A stretch of 64,000 nt of DNA, from the NCBI RefSeq assembly GCF_007744515.1, contig NZ_CP036268.1:62001-126000 (forward strand), read 5' to 3'. A program made the position numbers and the translations under genes. The notes below the pieces were generated by a model, which was not told the DNA's origin, searched no databases, and saw only the letters and a program-made list of their open reading frames with translations. The stretch comes from Stratiformator vulcanicus (GTDB taxonomy: Bacteria; Planctomycetota; Planctomycetia; Planctomycetales; Planctomycetaceae). This document shows, piece by piece, positions 50,201-58,125 of this stretch (within the stretch, counting starts at the first letter, position 1; every line of letters starts with the position of its first letter).

Positions 50201-51208
50201 ATGCGCTCGCTCATCTGCTGTGGATTCCTCGTCTTCCTTGTGGCCCTCGGATGTGGGCAACAGGCCCGAGAGTCAGCGAGACATGTGACCTCAAGTCCTG
50301 AGGTGGTGAGCCACAACTATTTGGCCGACTCCTCCGCTGAGGGCTACTCGGCCAATAATGGTTATTTGGCAGAGCCGGAAGGGCGAGACTTGGCTGACCG
50401 GGACACCTATCGGAAGGGAGCTGTTGTCGGAATGGTTGCACCGGATGAGGCGGCAGTCGACTCCGAAAGCAGTGGGGCTGTTGAGGCCAGGAGAGTTTCA
50501 AATACTCAATCGGTCGAGTCACCCAAGATCATCTATACCGCCGAGGTCTCCCTCCGTGTCGACGATTTCGATCAGGCTCAGGAAGACATTAAGGCACTCG
50601 TCGAACAGGCGAACGGATACGTCGCCAAGTCGTCACTGCAACGCAATACCGGCAGCTCGCGATGGGCGACCTGGACGCTTCGGGTACCCTCGGGGCGGTA
50701 TTCGAGTGTGCTGGACAGGTTTGATGACCTTGGACTCGTCGAATCGCGTTCAGAATCGGCCGACGATGTGACGCGGCAGTACATTGACCTGACCGCCCGC
50801 CGCGATAACTTCGCGAGGCTTGAAGCACGCTTGATCGACTTGCTCGAAAAACGCGACGGCAAGATCGAAGAGGTCATCAAGGTCGAGAAAGAACTCGCGC
50901 GAGTCCGCACAGAAATCGAACGCATCTCCGGCGAACTACGATATCTCACGAACCGAGTCGGCTATAGCACGATCAACCTCTCCGTCCGTGAAGAGCGAGA
51001 GTTCGTGCATCAGGAGGAGCCGACGCTGGTGGCGGAGATATCGCAAACCTGGAACGGCTCACTCGCCAATCTCAGCGACTTCGGCGAACGGCTCCTGCTG
51101 GGGTTCATCGCCGTGTTCCCATGGCTGGTGACGGCGTCGGTCGTGATCGTGCCGCTGGCATTCCTCGCCTCACTGCGTCGGCGAAAAGCAGTCGCGGCTG
51201 CGAAATAG
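50201..51208 (+). CDS. DUF4349-domain lipoprotein
   Basis: 335 aa from ATG 50201. The lipobox LVALGC at the end of a short leader (SLICCGFLVFLVALGCGQQA) marks a lipoprotein. A low-complexity region to about residue 115 precedes the DUF4349 domain (KIIYTAEVSLRVDDFDQAQE, ALVEQANGYVAKSSLQ, WTLRVPSGRYSSVLDRFDDL). A long coiled coil (about 200-260, NFARLEARLIDLLEKRDGKI, ELARVRTEIERISGELRYLT) follows, and a C-terminal membrane helix (GFIAVFPWLVTASVVIVPLA) ends before RRRKAV. DUF4349 proteins are widespread envelope proteins of unknown function. Confidence 0.88.
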   Translation: MRSLICCGFLVFLVALGCGQQARESARHVTSSPEVVSHNYLADSSAEGYSANNGYLAEPEGRDLADRDTYRKGAVVGMVAPDEAAVDSESSGAVEARRVSNTQSVESPKIIYTAEVSLRVDDFDQAQEDIKALVEQANGYVAKSSLQRNTGSSRWATWTLRVPSGRYSSVLDRFDDLGLVESRSESADDVTRQYIDLTARRDNFARLEARLIDLLEKRDGKIEEVIKVEKELARVRTEIERISGELRYLTNRVGYSTINLSVREEREFVHQEEPTLVAEISQTWNGSLANLSDFGERLLLGFIAVFPWLVTASVVIVPLAFLASLRRRKAVAAAK

Positions 51209-51231
51209 CTCGCGCTATCACGCTAAATTAG

Positions 51232-51375
51232 GAGTGGCCCGGACACCGTCCGGGTCGCAAAGCGACCAGAGAATCCAGCTCACGTTCCCGAGATACGTTT
51301 CGGCCGCCATGTAATTCGAAAGAGTGAGCTGCATGCTCTTGCGGCTGCGCCGCCCGGACGTCGTCCGGGCCACTC
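51232..51375. repeat. 144-bp palindromic repeat, GTGGCCCGGAC family, copy 3
   Basis: Begins GAGTGGCCCGGACACCGTCC and ends GGACGTCGTCCGGGCCACTC. The inner AGCTCACG and CTGCATGC blocks are diverged from copies 1 and 2. It lies in the gap between the DUF4349 gene and the dehydrogenase gene. Confidence 0.85.
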
Positions 51376-51496
51376 AAAACAGCAATCGCGACCCGTTGTC
51401 TCAAACTTGTCTTGCCGCACGGCTGCGACAAGTGCGGTCATTTGCCTACAATCGGACGTTGAACCCGAAATCCGCACTCAGACTTCCGATTGATCC

Positions 51497-52936
51497 ATGC
51501 TCGAACTTCCCGTGCTCCGTTGGGGCGAAGCTTACGAATCGCTCGACAAGGTCGAGGTCAAGAACTTCGAGACCGGTGAGGTGCTCGCTCAGGTCCATCA
51601 GGCGACCGGCGGCATCCTCAAAATGGATATGCGGAAGGCGCAGCGGGCCCGCGATGTTTTGCGGAAAATTCCGCCCGCCGACCTCATCGCGATGTGCAAG
51701 CAGGCGGGCGAGTTCTATCTGAACGACACGCTCGAAGTCGGCAGCGGGACGCAGACGCCGGCGGAGTTTTGCCAGTTGCAATCGGCCTCGACCGGCCTGC
51801 CCGTCAATATGTGCAAGGCGAACATGGCGAAGTGCGCCTATGTGCTCAAGCACATGGACGAGATTCTCGACGCCCTCACCCGCGGGCTGCCGCTGGAGAT
51901 TCTGGCCCGGGGTTATGGGGAGGAGAGCCGGGGCGTGACAGTCAGTTATCAGGCCACGACGCCAATCCTCGGCTGCGTGTTGCCTTCGAATTCGCCCGGC
52001 GTGCATACGCTGTGGCTGCCGGCGATTCCGATGCAGATCGGTCTCGTCCTCAAACCCGGCTCGACCGAACCTTGGACGCCCTACCGCATGGCCGCGGCCT
52101 TCACGAAGGCGGGCGTGCCGAAGGAAGCGATCGCGCTCTATCCCGGTCCGCACGAAGTCGGCGGGGCGATCACCGAGGTCTGTCGGCGGAGCATGATCTT
52201 CGGCAGCGAAAAGACCGTCCAGCAGTACTCGAATAATCCGAAGGTGCAGGTCCACGGGCCGGGCTTCTCGAAGATCATCTTCGGCGAGGACGCGGCCGAT
52301 CGCTGGGAAGATTACCTCGACCTGATGGCCGCCTCGGTCTTCGCCAACAGCGGCCGAAGCTGCATCAACGCGTCGAGCATCTTCACGCCGAAGCACGGAG
52401 CCGAGATTGCCGACGCCTTGGCGCAGCGGCTCGGGCCGATCACTCCGAAAGCGATGGACGATCCTGACGCCGACCTGTCGGCCTTCACGACTGAAGGCGT
52501 GGCCGCGGCGTTCAATGGGATGATCGAAGACGGGCTGAAGACGTCCGGCGCGACGGAGGTGACGGCGAAGTATCGCGACGGCGACCGGCTCGTCGAGAAG
52601 GACACGCACGACTTCCTGCGGCCCACGATCGTGCACTGCACGTCGCCGGAGCATCCGCTGGCGAAAGCGGAGTACATGTTCCCGTTCGCCTCGGTCGTCG
52701 ATTGCCCGCAGAAGGACATTCTGAAGAAGATCGGCCCCACCCTCGTCGGCACCGCGATCACCGATGACGAGGCGTTTAAAGCGGACCTGCTCGACGCCCT
52801 ACACATCGACCGCCTCAACATCGGCCCCGTCCCCACGGTCGCCCTACACTGGATGCAGCCGCACGAGGGGAACATCGTCGAGTTCCTGTATCGCAACCGC
52901 GCCTTTCAGACGCAACCGCCGCCGAAGGTGGCGTGA
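51497..52936 (+). CDS. Aldehyde dehydrogenase-family enzyme (LuxC-like acyl reductase possible)
   Basis: 479 aa. An aldehyde dehydrogenase fold: cofactor-binding SNSPGVHTLWLPAIPMQIGL with LKPGSTEPWTPYRMAAAF near 170-200, the GGAITEVC and FGSEKTVQQY region near 220, and the catalytic Cys in NSGRSCINASSIF near 292. The Glu general base usually at the GG-K-x-P segment is not obvious, and the N-terminal 100 residues are atypical. Both features recall acyl-CoA/acyl-protein reductases such as LuxC, whose length (about 480) it shares. With the LuxE-like ligase at 37656 it could form a fatty acid reductase, now separated by the cassette region; this is inference. Confidence 0.82.
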   Translation: MLELPVLRWGEAYESLDKVEVKNFETGEVLAQVHQATGGILKMDMRKAQRARDVLRKIPPADLIAMCKQAGEFYLNDTLEVGSGTQTPAEFCQLQSASTGLPVNMCKANMAKCAYVLKHMDEILDALTRGLPLEILARGYGEESRGVTVSYQATTPILGCVLPSNSPGVHTLWLPAIPMQIGLVLKPGSTEPWTPYRMAAAFTKAGVPKEAIALYPGPHEVGGAITEVCRRSMIFGSEKTVQQYSNNPKVQVHGPGFSKIIFGEDAADRWEDYLDLMAASVFANSGRSCINASSIFTPKHGAEIADALAQRLGPITPKAMDDPDADLSAFTTEGVAAAFNGMIEDGLKTSGATEVTAKYRDGDRLVEKDTHDFLRPTIVHCTSPEHPLAKAEYMFPFASVVDCPQKDILKKIGPTLVGTAITDDEAFKADLLDALHIDRLNIGPVPTVALHWMQPHEGNIVEFLYRNRAFQTQPPPKVA

Positions 52937-52952
52937 GGGCGGCCCTAACAAG

Positions 52953-52974
52953 CACCGGGTCCTGAGACCCGGTG
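52953..52974. terminator. Perfect 9-bp hairpin after the dehydrogenase gene
   Basis: CACCGGGTC-CTGA-GACCCGGTG, 17 bases after the stop codon. There is no T-run, so this is a candidate terminator only. Confidence 0.5.
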
Positions 52975-53210
52975 ATGGAGCGCGGTGTGGAGTCTCGCGG
53001 AGAAGGCGGATTCGGCCGTGCACTCGATCCGCGGTTCTTTCGAACGCGCGGCTTGACGGTCGGGATTTCGCTGACATGCGGGAAACGGGGTCGACGAATG
53101 TCGGCCCTTTTTTTATTTCATAAGTGGTCCGCCTTCTGTCGTGCGAGACGCTGGCGATGCACGCGTTCGTCGCTTCTTTTTTTGAAACTGTCTTAGCAGG
53201 AGTTCGTTCC

Positions 53211-53993
53211 GTGACTATTCGGCTCTCTCTCCTGATCTCGCTCCTGGCGACTTTCAATTTGGCGCCAGCGTTCGCGCTTTCTATCGGACAGACGTGGACG
53301 TTCGGCGAATTGGTCGAAGCAAGCGACGAAATCGTCATCTGCGAAATCCTTGACGACGGCTCGGGGTGTATATTGAATTGTCAGTCCCCACATCGGATTC
53401 GCATCATCCAATCGATTAAAGGCGAGCTGGCCGCAGGCGAGGAAACGGCCGCCATGATGTGGGACGTTCAATGGCGTGGGATCGATAGGCATTGGGATTC
53501 GCTTGATTCGTGGGACGAGAATCCGATTCCTCATCAGCCGTGGCGGAAGGGCTCCTGCCATTTGTTCTTTCTGAAGAAGCGCGAAGCGGAGGATCTAATT
53601 CGGAATTCGGAGCGGCCCTACGTGGCGTTTGTGACAGCGACCGGGTTCATCTCGCTCCCGATGGACGAGGCTGAAAAATCTCCTTTCGGCGACACGATTT
53701 CCGATCAGATATCTGATGTTCTAAGTCGCGCTCTGGCGGCGCAAAACGGCATCACGAATTGCAATTTCGTGAATGCCGTGCGACTTGAGATGCTCACGCG
53801 AGACCTGTTCGCGTTTGGAAGCTACTGCGATGAGCAGCCGATGGACCTGCCGGGATTAAGAACGGCGGAGGCAAACGAATGCTTTTTACCTACAACGTTT
53901 CGCGACAAAGTCGTGCCCGACCCACTATTTCTGTGGCACTACCGGGACCATCCGGTTCTGCGAGATCTCGCTGCCGACGCAATAGGGGATTGA
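53211..53993 (+). CDS. Exported hypothetical protein
   Basis: 260 aa. GTG 53211 is preferred because AGGAG lies 9-13 bases upstream and the GTG begins a clean signal peptide (TIRLSLLISLLATFNLAPAF, cut near AFA-LS). An ATG at 53157 in the same frame is the alternative. The mature protein has four to six Cys (GSGCILNCQSPH, KGSCHLFFL, GITNCNF) and beta-rich segments (VEASDEIVICEILDDGS, IRIIQSIKGELAAGEETAAM). This resembles small planctomycete exported proteins of unknown function; no enzyme motif is seen. Confidence 0.75.
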   Translation: MTIRLSLLISLLATFNLAPAFALSIGQTWTFGELVEASDEIVICEILDDGSGCILNCQSPHRIRIIQSIKGELAAGEETAAMMWDVQWRGIDRHWDSLDSWDENPIPHQPWRKGSCHLFFLKKREAEDLIRNSERPYVAFVTATGFISLPMDEAEKSPFGDTISDQISDVLSRALAAQNGITNCNFVNAVRLEMLTRDLFAFGSYCDEQPMDLPGLRTAEANECFLPTTFRDKVVPDPLFLWHYRDHPVLRDLAADAIGD

Positions 53994-54024
53994 CCTTCGG
54001 TCGGCTTCACCGCAGCATGGTTTC

Positions 54025-54690
54025 ATGAGTACCGCATTCGCCCCATCGCCGACGGTCGCCGATACCAGCGCAGCCCTGACCGCAGCCGATCTCGTTGACA
54101 AGTTCGGCCCGATCCGGCTCTCGCGTATCCGCTGGGAACCCCTTCCGGGCACGGCGACGGACGAGGACTATTTCGAGCAACTGCCGAGTTGCAAAGTCCT
54201 CGAGCTTGTCGATGGCGTTTTGGTGGAGAAGCCGAAGGGGTACGAAGAGGGGCGGTTGGCGATGCGTCTCGGCTTTCTATTGATGACGTTCATCGAAGAG
54301 CACGATCTTGGCGAATGTGTCGGCCCTGACGGGATGTTGACGATGTCGACCGACAACATTCGGCTCCCCGATGTTTCCTTTACGGCAAAGGATCGCGCTC
54401 CGAAAGATCGGTCACAGGCTGCTCCGCGGATCGCACCCAATCTTTGTGTCGAGATCCTCAGCCCGAGCAATACGAAGCGGGAAATCGAAAATAAAGTTGC
54501 CGAGTTCTTCGCCTCCGGTGTCGACGTTGTGTGGATCATTGACCCAAAGGCGAAGTCGGCCCTCATTTACCGCGACGGGCAGATTGTCGATACGCTCGAT
54601 GAGGCCGGAGTGTTAAAGGGCGAAGGACCGCTCGCCGGATTTGAACTCTCCCTCTCGGAACTGTTTCGAATGCCCGATGGCCGGCCGTGA
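54025..54690 (+). CDS. Uma2-family putative endonuclease (DUF820), second copy
   Basis: 221 aa. Uma2 landmarks: CKVLELVDGVLVEKPKGYEE near residue 58, VGPDGMLTMSTDNIRLPDVS near 100 (with the PDVS metal site), NLCVEILSPSNTKREIENKV near 135 and FFASGVDVVWIIDPKAKSA near 155. The catalytic Asp, Glu and Lys positions are present. A Ala/Ser-rich N-terminal extension precedes the domain. The 3' end overlaps the KOW protein gene by 14 bases in another frame, so the two are probably translationally coupled. Confidence 0.85.
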   Translation: MSTAFAPSPTVADTSAALTAADLVDKFGPIRLSRIRWEPLPGTATDEDYFEQLPSCKVLELVDGVLVEKPKGYEEGRLAMRLGFLLMTFIEEHDLGECVGPDGMLTMSTDNIRLPDVSFTAKDRAPKDRSQAAPRIAPNLCVEILSPSNTKREIENKVAEFFASGVDVVWIIDPKAKSALIYRDGQIVDTLDEAGVLKGEGPLAGFELSLSELFRMPDGRP

Positions 54691-54877
54691 GCGTCAACCA
54701 CTTCGCATTGGTGACAAGGTCCGTGTGATCGCCGGACCATTTGAGAGCTTTGAGGGCGACCTCGTCGGATTCAATCGCGAGACAGGGCATTGGACCGTGA
54801 CGGTTTTGGTATTCGGGCAACCGACACAATTGGACCTTCGGCCTGAAGCACTGCGTCACGCGACAGCCTTGGAATGA
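54677..54877 (+). CDS. 66-aa KOW-domain protein (NusG C-terminal-like)
   Basis: Starts at ATG 54677 inside the end of the Uma2 gene (14-base overlap in a different frame). Almost the whole protein is a KOW/NusG C-terminal barrel: LRIGDKVRVIAGPFESFEGD then VGFNRETGHWTVTVLVFGQP and LDLRPEALRHA. KOW domains bind ribosomal protein S10 or RNA. A free-standing copy beside a putative nuclease is unusual. It is distinct from the full-length NusG of the cell, which is not in the window. Confidence 0.75.
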   Translation: MAGRERQPLRIGDKVRVIAGPFESFEGDLVGFNRETGHWTVTVLVFGQPTQLDLRPEALRHATALE

Positions 54878-55038
54878 GCGGAGATAGTGTCGTTTAAGTT
54901 GTTGAATTGACTATTGCATTTGCACAATATTTTCAGCCGTCAGCCTGTCATCGACGACACCGTTTCGACCTGCGTCTTTTAATACGACGTGGACGCGTGG
55001 GCAAAGCATTCATTTCAGTTTCGGCCGTAGGATGAACG

Positions 55039-55497
55039 ATGAGACAATCTGAAGAGGGACAATCAAGGTTGTGTGCGCATGTTCCTGTAACACAGTTTGC
55101 GGCACCAGTGTTCCCTGATATCGACTTCCACAATGTGGGGGAGAGCGAAGCGAAATGGGTTAACCGCGGCGCTCTTACTATTCAAGCAGAGACGACAAGT
55201 GGTGAAGTTACCTTGCGCTTCGAACAGGTTATGCAATTACGCGTCACTGCATGGGAGGTATACGAAGTTTTGCATGACCTCACCGGCTCCACCGATCCGA
55301 TTCGTTCCGAACGATGGGATACCGTGCTGGCATTAGAGGAGTCCAAATGGATTCAAGAGAGCGGCGACATCGCAACGATGCGCAACCACGCGTTCCCGGA
55401 ACAGATCAATCATTTTATAGTCCCGCTTCCAGATTTTGTCTGGGACGTTGCTGCAACAACTGTTGAAATCATAAACAATGATTTAGCGAAGCAGTGA
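55039..55497 (+). CDS. Hypothetical protein
   Basis: 152 aa, no recognised family. The sequence is mixed alpha/beta (ALTIQAETTSGEVTLRFEQV, LRVTAWEVYEVLHDLTG, RSERWDTVLALEESKWIQ, FIVPLPDFVWDVAATTVEII) and soluble. Its lower GC and use of TTA/ATA-type codons differ from its neighbours, a hint of recent acquisition. Confidence 0.65.
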   Translation: MRQSEEGQSRLCAHVPVTQFAAPVFPDIDFHNVGESEAKWVNRGALTIQAETTSGEVTLRFEQVMQLRVTAWEVYEVLHDLTGSTDPIRSERWDTVLALEESKWIQESGDIATMRNHAFPEQINHFIVPLPDFVWDVAATTVEIINNDLAKQ

Positions 55498-55622
55498 TTT
55501 AGGAAATAAGAAAAAGAGCGCGAAGTTGATTCCACAGTCGGTGGGGACCAAGCCACAGAATCAACCGGATGAAGCCGTTCAATTCATCGAATCGACCATC
55601 GCCGTCGCACGATCGGCCGTAC

Positions 55623-56969
55623 TTAACGATTTCGCAGGCGATCGAGGCCGTCGCGGATTGCGTCGAAGATTTCGTCGGCGGTCTGTCGCACCTTTTCAGT
55701 ATTAATGCCCGCGGCTTTGGCAATGGCGTCGTAGGCGGCGTCGCGGACCAGCTCAGATAGTTCGGTCGTCTGTTCGTTGGCGAACAGGCCGAGCGTTTCC
55801 GGATCGATCTTGATGTGAAATTCGATGGGAAGTCGGTCCGACTTCTCCCGTAGATGGTCGATGGCCGGGGAGAGGGCCAGCTTCAGCGGCTCCGGGATCT
55901 CCGCGGGCAGTTCGACCTCAATATTTTCGAAAACAATTTTCCAGTGGGAGTCGACCCGCGGTCGTTCTCCGAGCTCCCACTCATCGACAACGAGGATGTC
56001 GGCCCGTCCGTCTCGAAATGCCACGAACGGGCCGCCGTATTGCGAGGCGAGCAGGGCCACCGGCAACCGTCGGAAATCCCATCGCGAGCGGCGTCCCTGG
56101 GCGGTCTCGATGGTGTCGATGTCGAATGTGCTGTCTGCGATCGCACCGCTGCCACGGGAGCGAATTAAAATGTCGATCAGCCAGGTTCTTGCGGAGAGTT
56201 CTTCGATGTTAAATTCTTCAACCGCCAGCTCACCGCGGTAGGTTGACCCGCGGCGCGAAATTCTCAGGTCGAGCCGGGCGTCTTCGATATGCACGTTGCG
56301 GGCGCGAAATTCGGGCTGCTCGATCGAGAAGGCAGACCCCATTGGTTGCTGCAGTCGTCCCGGTGCCGGGGGAGCTTCCGGTGATTGGGTATACGTGCCG
56401 GATAGGCCTTCGAACCGCACCGTTTCGAACTCGACGGTCGACGAAAGGACCGTCCAGATATCGAGATCGACGAGCAGTCGATCGATCTCGATGTCGAAGT
56501 TGTCGCGCGGGTGCGACTCGCGACGCAGCGTGACATCGCCCAGATCGATGCGCCCGGAGAGCAAACTTCCGGTCGCCTGAGTAAAATCAATCTCGATTCC
56601 GGAGCGATCGGCGACGCCCCGGATCAGCCAGCGGGTTGTTGGCTCAAAGGCGACGGTACCGGCAATTAAGCCGCCACCCATCATGACAGCCAGCACAACT
56701 GCGGATACGGCCGAAACCCGGCCAGCAAGTCGGCTTCGATTGCCGGTTCGCTGACCGATTAAAGTCTCAAGTGGCTCCGTGGCCGTATCTGATTCGTTTT
56801 CCTCGGTCGGCAGCTCCGCCGCCTTACCGCGCTGCAACGGTAGCAGCACGAGTTGGGTGATCGTCGCAACGACGAAGACTGCCAGATCAACCAACACCAC
56901 GATCAGCGACATTGCCGCGGTGGCCGCGACCGTCAGCCAGCCGAACAGCAGCAAGACGATCGCTTCCAC
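55623..56969 (-). CDS. AsmA/TamB-like membrane protein
   Basis: 448 aa. Two N-terminal hydrophobic segments (IVLLLFGWLTVAATAAMSLI and VVLVDLAVFVVATITQLVLL) and a third helix near 85-105 (VSAVVLAVMMGGGLIAGTVA). The rest is a beta-rich repeat array typical of AsmA-family lipid-transport proteins: ATGSLLSGRIDLGDVTLRRE, RLLVDLDIWTVLSSTVEFET and FRARNVHIEDARLDLRISRR. Such proteins bridge inner and outer membranes. It is the gene downstream (minus strand) of the CsrA fusion gene, separated by 61 bases. Confidence 0.72.
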   Translation of the reverse strand: MEAIVLLLFGWLTVAATAAMSLIVVLVDLAVFVVATITQLVLLPLQRGKAAELPTEENESDTATEPLETLIGQRTGNRSRLAGRVSAVSAVVLAVMMGGGLIAGTVAFEPTTRWLIRGVADRSGIEIDFTQATGSLLSGRIDLGDVTLRRESHPRDNFDIEIDRLLVDLDIWTVLSSTVEFETVRFEGLSGTYTQSPEAPPAPGRLQQPMGSAFSIEQPEFRARNVHIEDARLDLRISRRGSTYRGELAVEEFNIEELSARTWLIDILIRSRGSGAIADSTFDIDTIETAQGRRSRWDFRRLPVALLASQYGGPFVAFRDGRADILVVDEWELGERPRVDSHWKIVFENIEVELPAEIPEPLKLALSPAIDHLREKSDRLPIEFHIKIDPETLGLFANEQTTELSELVRDAAYDAIAKAAGINTEKVRQTADEIFDAIRDGLDRLRNR

Positions 56970-57030
56970 CGGTTCTCCACCCGGTCTCTGTTAAGGCGAA
57001 GTCAGCCCCTTCCGCTATCGCGGGCGAAAC

Positions 57031-57795
57031 CTATACTTTCCCAGCGGCTTTCGCCGCACTGCCGATACCACGACGAACGGTCCGAATCAGTTGCTCGGCG
57101 TCGAGAGGTTTCGGGAACCAGGCATCGAATTCGTCCGCATCGGCAGTCCGATCTGCGCCGGTCACCGCGACGACTTTGATTCCTTCGAATCTGCTGTCGC
57201 TGCGGATAGCCTCGAGAGTTTCTCGCCCGTTGCGGTTCGGCATGTTCATGTCTAGCAGCACGAGGTCGGGCTTCATTCCGCCTTCGAGTGATTCGATCGC
57301 CTTGGCACCATCGGGCACGGAATCGACCGCGAACCCGTGCGACCGCAGCAACGAGGCGAGCAATTCTCGTTCGTTGTCTTCATCCTCGACCACAAGCAGG
57401 CGAACCTCTCGATTGGAGGGCGCTTCGCCTTGCGGCTGACCAGTACCGCTGGCAAAGGAGTCGAGCTTGCCCATCTCGGTGAAGACCATGTCCAGTGTCT
57501 TCGCCGCTGCTTCTTCCTGGCCCAATTCCTGTTGGCGTTGGAAGAGCTTCAAGGCCAGACCGAGCGTATTAAGCCGGTTCTTCAATTCGTGGCGTTCGGT
57601 CTTAGTGCGGAGTGTCCGCTCAGCGAACGCTTCCAAATCCTCCGGCCCGAGCGTTTCGGGGCGGGCGACGGTGACATCTTTCGGGGCGGCGATACCGAGT
57701 CGAACTCGATTCGTGCCCGCCTGACAGACTTCAACTTTGATTCCGAGGTGCGGAAACAGCACCTGTTCGCCGACACGGCGTGAGAGTACGAGCAT
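57031..57795 (-). CDS. CsrA domain fused to a response-regulator receiver domain
   Basis: 254 aa. Residues 1-52 are a CsrA domain: MLVLSRRVGEQVLFPHLGIK, VRLGIAAPKDVTVARPE, with the L4, R6 and R44-equivalent RNA-contact positions kept. Residues 62-115 form a helical hairpin (TERHELKNRLNTLGLALKLF, AAKTLDMVFTEMGKL) like the dimerisation/His phosphotransfer helices of histidine kinases, with a His before ELKN. Residues 130-245 are a receiver domain: acidic pocket VVEDEDNERE, phosphoacceptor Asp in DLVLLDMNMPNRNG, Thr in VVAVTGAD and Lys in AWFPKPLD. The combination suggests phosphorylation-controlled RNA binding. Divergent from the hybrid kinase gene. Confidence 0.85.
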   Translation of the reverse strand: MLVLSRRVGEQVLFPHLGIKVEVCQAGTNRVRLGIAAPKDVTVARPETLGPEDLEAFAERTLRTKTERHELKNRLNTLGLALKLFQRQQELGQEEAAAKTLDMVFTEMGKLDSFASGTGQPQGEAPSNREVRLLVVEDEDNERELLASLLRSHGFAVDSVPDGAKAIESLEGGMKPDLVLLDMNMPNRNGRETLEAIRSDSRFEGIKVVAVTGADRTADADEFDAWFPKPLDAEQLIRTVRRGIGSAAKAAGKV

Positions 57796-58125
57796 TCCAG
57801 ATCCCTCCTTTGATCTGTCCGACCACGGTTGCGGTCAGAGATGTCCGCTATTGGAAACCTGCATCCTCTTCAATCAGGTTTTTGTTGGTACGAGAATAGC
57901 TCGGGGAATTCATCCGTCTCCGGGGTTGCATCACCAAACATCTCGTCGCAGAATTCTCACCTGATCGAGTTGACTTGTCGAGTCCGCTTTTCACTTTCGC
58001 TGGCGATATTTGGCAAATATCAGGGTTTACCCCAGTGAAATGGTCAGCGAAGACTCGCTGGACACCTCGAAAAGTGCGACAACTGCTCGGTTGCGGACGG
58101 CCTGTCCCGCGGAAAGGATTCTGCA
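57796..58125. other. 330-base divergent control region with a 17-bp operator-like palindrome
   Basis: Between the CsrA-REC gene and the hybrid histidine kinase. It contains GATATTTG-G-CAAATATC at 58005-58021, a perfect 8-bp inverted repeat about 105 bases before the kinase start. No other clear signal was found by eye. Confidence 0.5.

Noticed and set aside
51446-52654. 402-aa minus-strand frame antisense to the dehydrogenase
   Set aside because: Arises from high GC and codon bias of the real plus-strand gene; Arg/His/Gly-rich with no domain.
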